A stretch of DNA of 8,652 nucleotides. Source: Deltaproteobacteria bacterium (lineage in GTDB: Bacteria > Myxococcota_A > UBA796 > UBA2385). Positions 5,201 to 8,652 of the stretch are shown piece after piece. The stretch is from contig CANHON010000190.1 of NCBI GenBank assembly GCA_947462115.1, positions 1 through 8,652 on the forward strand, given 5' to 3'. Each line of letters starts with the position of its first letter. Position 1 is the first letter of the stretch. The position numbers and the translations under genes were made by a program. The notes under the pieces were generated by a model. The model had not been told where the DNA came from and searched no databases. It worked only from the letters and a program-made list of their open reading frames with translations.

Positions 5201-7837
5201 ATGACCCGCCCCCGCGCCCTGGTCCGACCGTGGGCCCTGGCCCTGCTGCTCGCTGGCCTCGGCTGCTCCCGCGCGCTCACCGGCCCGGGCGAGGCGCCGG
5301 GGGACAAGGCGGAGGACGGAGCCGGGGCCGCGGAGGACGGCGGGGACGGCGGCGAAGCGGCGCTGCTGCCCTTCGAGCCGACCCCGGCCACCCTGCACCG
5401 CCTCACCGACCGTCAGTGGCGAAGCGCCGTCTTTGACCTGCTGGGCGTCAACTTCACCGGGGAGCTGCCCGGTGACTACGCGCTGCACGGCTACGCGGCG
5501 GTGGGCGCCACGACGCTCTCCTTCGCGCCGCTGGAGCTCGAGCAGGTGGAGGCTGCGGCCTGGTGGTCGGCGGAGGCCGCCGTGCCCGACCTCGCGGCCC
5601 TCGAGGCGCACATGGGCTGCCCGGCCCTCTCGACCCCGGGCGCAGCGGCGCCGGGCGTGCTCTCGCTGGACTGCGCGGGCCCGTGGGTCACCGCCGTGGC
5701 CAGCCGCGCGTGGCGCCGCCCGCTCACCGATGGCGAAGCCGACGCGCTGCAGGCCCTGTACGCCGGGGTGGGCGCCGAAGCCGGCCCAGTGATGGCCGGT
5801 CGGGCGGTGGTCGCCGCGGCCCTGCTCGCGCCCGACTTCTTGTTCCGGGCCGACATCGGCGCGCCCGACCCCGAGGCGCCCGGTCGCCGGCGCTACACCG
5901 ATCTGGAGCTCGCGAGCCGCCTGTCCTTCTTCCTCACCGACGCCCCACCCGACGCCGAGCTGGCCGCCGCCGCCGCCGAAGGCGCGCTGCACACCGACGC
6001 GCAGCTCAGCGCCCAGGCGCGGCGCCTGCTCCGCACGCCGCGGGCCGAGGCCACCTTGGTGCGCTGGTTCGAGCTCACCCTCGACCTCGACCGCATCGAC
6101 ACGATGAGCAAGGACCCGGTGCTCTACCCGGAGCTCGATGACGCGCTGCGCGCCGAGATGAAGGCGGAGCTGGGCGCCGTTTTCGTGGATGTGGTCTTCG
6201 AGCGCGAGGCGGACCTGCGCGAGCTGCTGGAGAGCGAGCGGGCCTATGTCGGGCCCGGCCTCGCGGCGATCTACGGCCTCGAACCCAGCGAAGGCGCGCG
6301 GTGGGCCGATCTGTTGCCCGAGGAGGGCCGCGGCGGGGTGCTCGGGCGGGCCGGGGTGCTCGCCGCCCAGGCCGCCGCCAACCGCACCAGCCCCACCCAC
6401 CGGGGCCGCCTCGTCCGCACCCGGCTGCTGTGCGGGACGGTGCCCGCGCCGCCGGCCGGCGTGGTGGCGAGCCTGGACGAGGCCGCCGCCGACCCCACCC
6501 TCACCCTGCGCGAGCGCCTCGACCAGCACGCCAATGACCCCGCCTGCGCGCCCTGCCACGTGATGATGGACCCCATCGGCTTCAGCTTCGAGCACTTCGA
6601 CGCCATCGGCCGGTGGCGGGCCGAGGACAACCTCCAGCCGGTGGACGCCTCCTGGGGCCTCGACGGGGCCGCGGGCGTCGGCGCGGCCGAGCTCGGCGCC
6701 GCGGTGGCCGCCCACCCGGACCTGCCGGCCTGCGTGGCCCGAAACCTGCTGCGGCAGGGCATCGGCGCCAAGGAGGGCGAGCACCAAGAGGTGGCGGTCC
6801 AAGCGCTGGCCGAGGACCTGCAAGCCGCCGAGCTGCGGGTGCTCGCCCTGGTGGAGGCGATCGTGCTGAGCGAGGCCTTCCGCACCGCCGCCGAGCCGGC
6901 CTCCGGGGCCTGCGACGAAGAGGACCAGGGCCAGACCCGCGCCTGCGCCACGGCCTGCGGGGAGGGCGTCGAGACCTGCCGCGACCTGCTTTGGTCGGGC
7001 TGCACCGCGCCGGCCCCGGGCCTCGAGGTCTGCGACGGCGAAGACAACGACTGCGACGGTGAAGTGGACGAGCAGATCGTCGCCTCCTGCGCCGCGCCCC
7101 ACGGCCTCGGCGAGGCCGCCTGCGTCGATGGGGCCTTCGCCGCTTGTGTCGGCCCCCCGGCGCCAGCCGAGGTCTGCGATGGCCTCGACAATGACGGTGA
7201 CGGCGCGATTGACGAGGTCCCAGCGGTGCTCCCGCTCACCCTGAGCTTCGCCGAGCTGGTGGCCGGCCACGAGAGCTGCGACCCCTGGACCGACCCGCTG
7301 GGCCCGGCCTGCTACGCCGCCGCCAACCGCATCTGCGGCGCGGTCGGCTGCGGCATGATCACCGGCCTCGTGCCGGCCGGCGTCGATGCGGCCCACGAGC
7401 GGGTCTCGCTGCACTGCCTCGACAGCCGCGCCGTCACGCTGCTCTCGGGCACCTACTCGGCGCTCGGGGCGGTCCACGGTGGCTGCCATGGCGGCACCGC
7501 GGCGGCCCGCCTCGGCCCCGACTGCAACGCCGCCATCAGCCGCACCTGCGGGGCGGCGGGCCTGGGGACGGGCTTTGGGCCGCTGGAGAACAGCGGAGAC
7601 GGGGCCCTTTTGGCCTGCACGCCCGGGGCGGTGGTCGAGCGGCTGCCCTACACCGCGCTCGCGGCTATCGACCCGGAGTGCGACGACGTCAACGGCGAGC
7701 GGATGGGCCCGCACTGCAACTACGCCATCCACCGCCATTGTGTGTCGATGGGCTTCACCACCGGGCACGGCCCGCTCGAGAATTACATGGGCGACGCGTG
7801 GATCGCCTGCATCGGTGATGGGGAGGGCGCGCTGTGA
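5201..7837 (+). CDS. DUF1592-family (PSD1-type) cytochrome-like lipoprotein with MopE-like motifs and Cys-rich repeats
   Basis: This 878-residue lipoprotein has a signal peptide ending in AGLGC (Cys22) and an acidic Gly/Ala/Asp linker. The module order of the planctomycete/myxobacterial cytochrome-like family follows: DUF1587 (about 63-125, HRLTDRQWRSAVFDLLG), DUF1595 (157-216), DUF1592 (230-358), DUF1588 (378-485) and DUF1585 (496-565). DUF1588 contains CAPCH (449-453), a single c-type haem motif, so a redox role is plausible but unproven. C-terminal to this core are a Cys-rich segment (571-601), two MopE-like motifs (609-624; 657-672) and three repeats of about 60 residues (678-740, 745-807, 811-872), each with four conserved Cys. 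I cannot name the repeat family. The stop overlaps the GTG of the DUF1552 gene, so the two are co-translated. A membrane-anchored, haem-bearing partner of the DUF1552 protein is my inference. The core assignment is confident. Confidence 0.9.
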   Translation: MTRPRALVRPWALALLLAGLGCSRALTGPGEAPGDKAEDGAGAAEDGGDGGEAALLPFEPTPATLHRLTDRQWRSAVFDLLGVNFTGELPGDYALHGYAAVGATTLSFAPLELEQVEAAAWWSAEAAVPDLAALEAHMGCPALSTPGAAAPGVLSLDCAGPWVTAVASRAWRRPLTDGEADALQALYAGVGAEAGPVMAGRAVVAAALLAPDFLFRADIGAPDPEAPGRRRYTDLELASRLSFFLTDAPPDAELAAAAAEGALHTDAQLSAQARRLLRTPRAEATLVRWFELTLDLDRIDTMSKDPVLYPELDDALRAEMKAELGAVFVDVVFEREADLRELLESERAYVGPGLAAIYGLEPSEGARWADLLPEEGRGGVLGRAGVLAAQAAANRTSPTHRGRLVRTRLLCGTVPAPPAGVVASLDEAAADPTLTLRERLDQHANDPACAPCHVMMDPIGFSFEHFDAIGRWRAEDNLQPVDASWGLDGAAGVGAAELGAAVAAHPDLPACVARNLLRQGIGAKEGEHQEVAVQALAEDLQAAELRVLALVEAIVLSEAFRTAAEPASGACDEEDQGQTRACATACGEGVETCRDLLWSGCTAPAPGLEVCDGEDNDCDGEVDEQIVASCAAPHGLGEAACVDGAFAACVGPPAPAEVCDGLDNDGDGAIDEVPAVLPLTLSFAELVAGHESCDPWTDPLGPACYAAANRICGAVGCGMITGLVPAGVDAAHERVSLHCLDSRAVTLLSGTYSALGAVHGGCHGGTAAARLGPDCNAAISRTCGAAGLGTGFGPLENSGDGALLACTPGAVVERLPYTALAAIDPECDDVNGERMGPHCNYAIHRHCVSMGFTTGHGPLENYMGDAWIACIGDGEGAL
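6545..6559 (+). other. c-type haem-binding motif CAPCH within the DUF1588 module
   Basis: These codons encode Cys449-Ala-Pro-Cys452-His453, the CxxCH signature for covalent haem attachment. The downstream MMDPIGFSFEHFD is typical of this family. It is the only CxxCH in the protein. The family is often described as cytochrome-like, but haem loading here is not shown by sequence alone. Confidence 0.75.
7025..7216 (+). repeat. Two MopE-like EVCDGxDNDxDGxxDE motifs
   Basis: Motif 1 (7025-7072, residues 609-624) reads EVCDGEDNDCDGEVDE. Motif 2 (7169-7216, residues 657-672) reads EVCDGLDNDGDGAIDE. Such motifs recur in secreted myxobacterial proteins and in MopE of Methylococcus, where they are annotated as putative metal-binding motifs. 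The acidic DNDxDGxxDE pattern also resembles calcium-binding loops. Motif 2 has Gly in place of the second Cys, so its disulfide must be lost or re-paired. Confidence 0.75.
7232..7816 (+). repeat. Three Cys-rich protein repeats at the C-terminus of the DUF1592 lipoprotein
   Basis: The units at 7232-7420, 7433-7621 and 7631-7816 encode three related segments of about 60 residues. The shared pattern is C, 10-12 residues, GPxC, N/YxAI/AxR, C, a Gly-rich turn, GPLE in copies 2 and 3, then xxxC. The aligned Cys are 693/704/712/739, 762/775/783/806 and 827/839/847/870, consistent with two disulfides per unit. Copies 2 and 3 are closest; copy 1 diverges after the third Cys and has an extra Cys717. 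I do not know a family name. Extracellular binding is a guess. Confidence 0.7.
7822..7827 (+). promoter_or_regulatory. Ribosome binding site of the DUF1552 gene
   Basis: GGAGGG, inside the 3' end of the preceding gene, is 6 nt before GTG 7834. It supports the GTG start that overlaps the upstream TGA (GTGA). Confidence 0.75.
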
Positions 7838-8652
7838 GCACCCAAGATCACAAAACCGGCCCGCGCTTCGGCGCCCCGGTGCCGCTCCACGTCGACGGCG
7901 CCCGCGCGCCGAGCAAAACCCGCCCGCACGGGCGGTTCACCCTGGATCGGCGCACCGTGCTGCGGGGCTTTTTGGGCGGGGCGGCCGCCACCGTGGCGCT
8001 GCCGGCCCTCGAGGCCATGCTCAACCCCCACGGCGAGGCCTGGGCCGACGGCGGCAGCCTGCCGGATCGCTTCGGCCTGTGGTTCTGGGGCAACGGCGTG
8101 CGCCTCGACCGCTGGACGCCCACCGGCAGCGGGCCCTGGTCGCCATCGGACGCCTTGAGCCCGCTGTCGGCGCTCATTGACCACGTCTCGGTGGTGAGCG
8201 GCTGCGAGATCAAGACCGCGACCCATCCGCACCACTCGGGCATGACCGGCATCCTGACCGGCCAGCGCTACCACCAGCTCGGCACCACCCGGGACACCAT
8301 CGTCACCACCTTCGCGGCCCAGAGCGTCGATCAGCTCGCCGCCGACTGGATGGACGGCCTCGCCCCCTACCGCAGCCTCGAGCTCGGGGTGACGCGGTTC
8401 CGGGGCACCGACGAGGGCAGCACCTTCGAGCACCTCTCGCACAACGGCCCCAACTCGCCCAACCCCGCCGAGTACGAGCCCTCGCGGCTCTACGACCGCC
8501 TCTTTGGCCTGCCGGCCGACCCGCAGCGTGACCTCGTCCGCCAGAGCGTGCTCGACACGGTGCAGGGCCAGGTGCGCCGCCTGGAGGGCCGGGTGGGGGC
8601 CGCCGACCGCCAGCGGCTCGAGCAGCACCTCGACAGCGTGCGCGCGCTGGAG
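7834..8652 (+). CDS. DUF1552 domain protein, Tat-exported, incomplete at window end
   Basis: The first 273 codons are present without a stop; the gene runs off the right edge, and family members are usually longer. GTG 7834 overlaps the preceding TGA and sits 6 nt after GGAGGG. After a hydrophilic leader of about 37 residues comes a twin-arginine signal, DRRTVLR at 38-44 followed by GFLGGAAATVALPAL, so the protein should be exported folded by Tat. The rest matches the DUF1552 pattern: RFGLWFWGNGV, LIDHVSVVSGCE, HHSGMTGILTG, SVDQLAADWM, YRSLELGV, and a late LYDRLFGLP. DUF1552 proteins are of unknown function and commonly accompany DUF1592 proteins in myxobacteria and planctomycetes. The 4-bp overlap indicates matched expression of the pair. 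Family assignment is confident; function is unknown. Confidence 0.92.
   Translation, partial: MSTQDHKTGPRFGAPVPLHVDGARAPSKTRPHGRFTLDRRTVLRGFLGGAAATVALPALEAMLNPHGEAWADGGSLPDRFGLWFWGNGVRLDRWTPTGSGPWSPSDALSPLSALIDHVSVVSGCEIKTATHPHHSGMTGILTGQRYHQLGTTRDTIVTTFAAQSVDQLAADWMDGLAPYRSLELGVTRFRGTDEGSTFEHLSHNGPNSPNPAEYEPSRLYDRLFGLPADPQRDLVRQSVLDTVQGQVRRLEGRVGAADRQRLEQHLDSVRALE

Noticed and set aside
3441..5204. Long plus-strand open frame opposite the glycosidase gene
   Set aside because: Low-complexity Gly/Ala/Arg translation without motifs. The minus strand carries recognisable NAGPA, SLH and MYXO-CTERM features.
5042..7768. Very long minus-strand open frame (over 900 codons) opposite the DUF1592 gene
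   Set aside because: It is a shadow. Its product is Gly/Ala/Val/Arg-rich with no motif, while the plus strand gives a lipobox, an ordered domain set and CxxCH. Long antisense frames are expected at this GC content.

Overview
The window is very GC-rich with strong G/C third-position bias, and every confidently called protein is built for export. Three features point to a myxobacterium (Myxococcota, formerly Deltaproteobacteria). One protein has a MYXO-CTERM-type tail (GGGC, hydrophobic stretch, Arg cluster). There is a DUF1587/1595/1592/1588/1585 protein paired with a DUF1552 protein. Cys/Asp-rich 'EVCDGxDNDxDGxxDE' (MopE-like) motifs are also present. I do not assign a genus.

Layout. Positions 1-285 hold no gene I can defend. 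At 286-498 (minus) a 70-residue protein with a good ribosome site carries two QLxLF pentapeptides. Gene 1 (634-2661, plus) is a large alpha/beta-hydrolase-fold lipoprotein. It converges, with a 6-bp gap, on a two-gene minus-strand operon. That operon contains a phosphodiester glycosidase-like protein with three SLH modules and a MYXO-CTERM tail (3420-5039), followed by an AmpD-like N-acetylmuramoyl-L-alanine amidase (2668-3423) whose ATG overlaps the upstream stop (ATGA). A 150-bp divergent intergenic region follows. The plus strand then carries a lipoprotein with the PSD1-type DUF set and one CxxCH haem motif, fused to MopE-like motifs and three Cys-rich repeats (5201-7837). It overlaps by 4 bp (GTGA) a Tat-exported DUF1552 protein (7834 to the window end, incomplete).

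How they may work together. The minus operon looks like a cell-envelope remodelling unit: a surface-anchored sugar-phosphodiester hydrolase with a peptidoglycan amidase. The plus operon is the conserved but functionally unknown DUF1592-DUF1552 pair, in which a membrane-anchored possible c-type cytochrome is made with a folded, Tat-exported partner. The most unusual items are the Cys-repeat extension of the DUF1592 protein and the small QLxLF protein. All assignments rest on reading motifs by eye; no database search was run.
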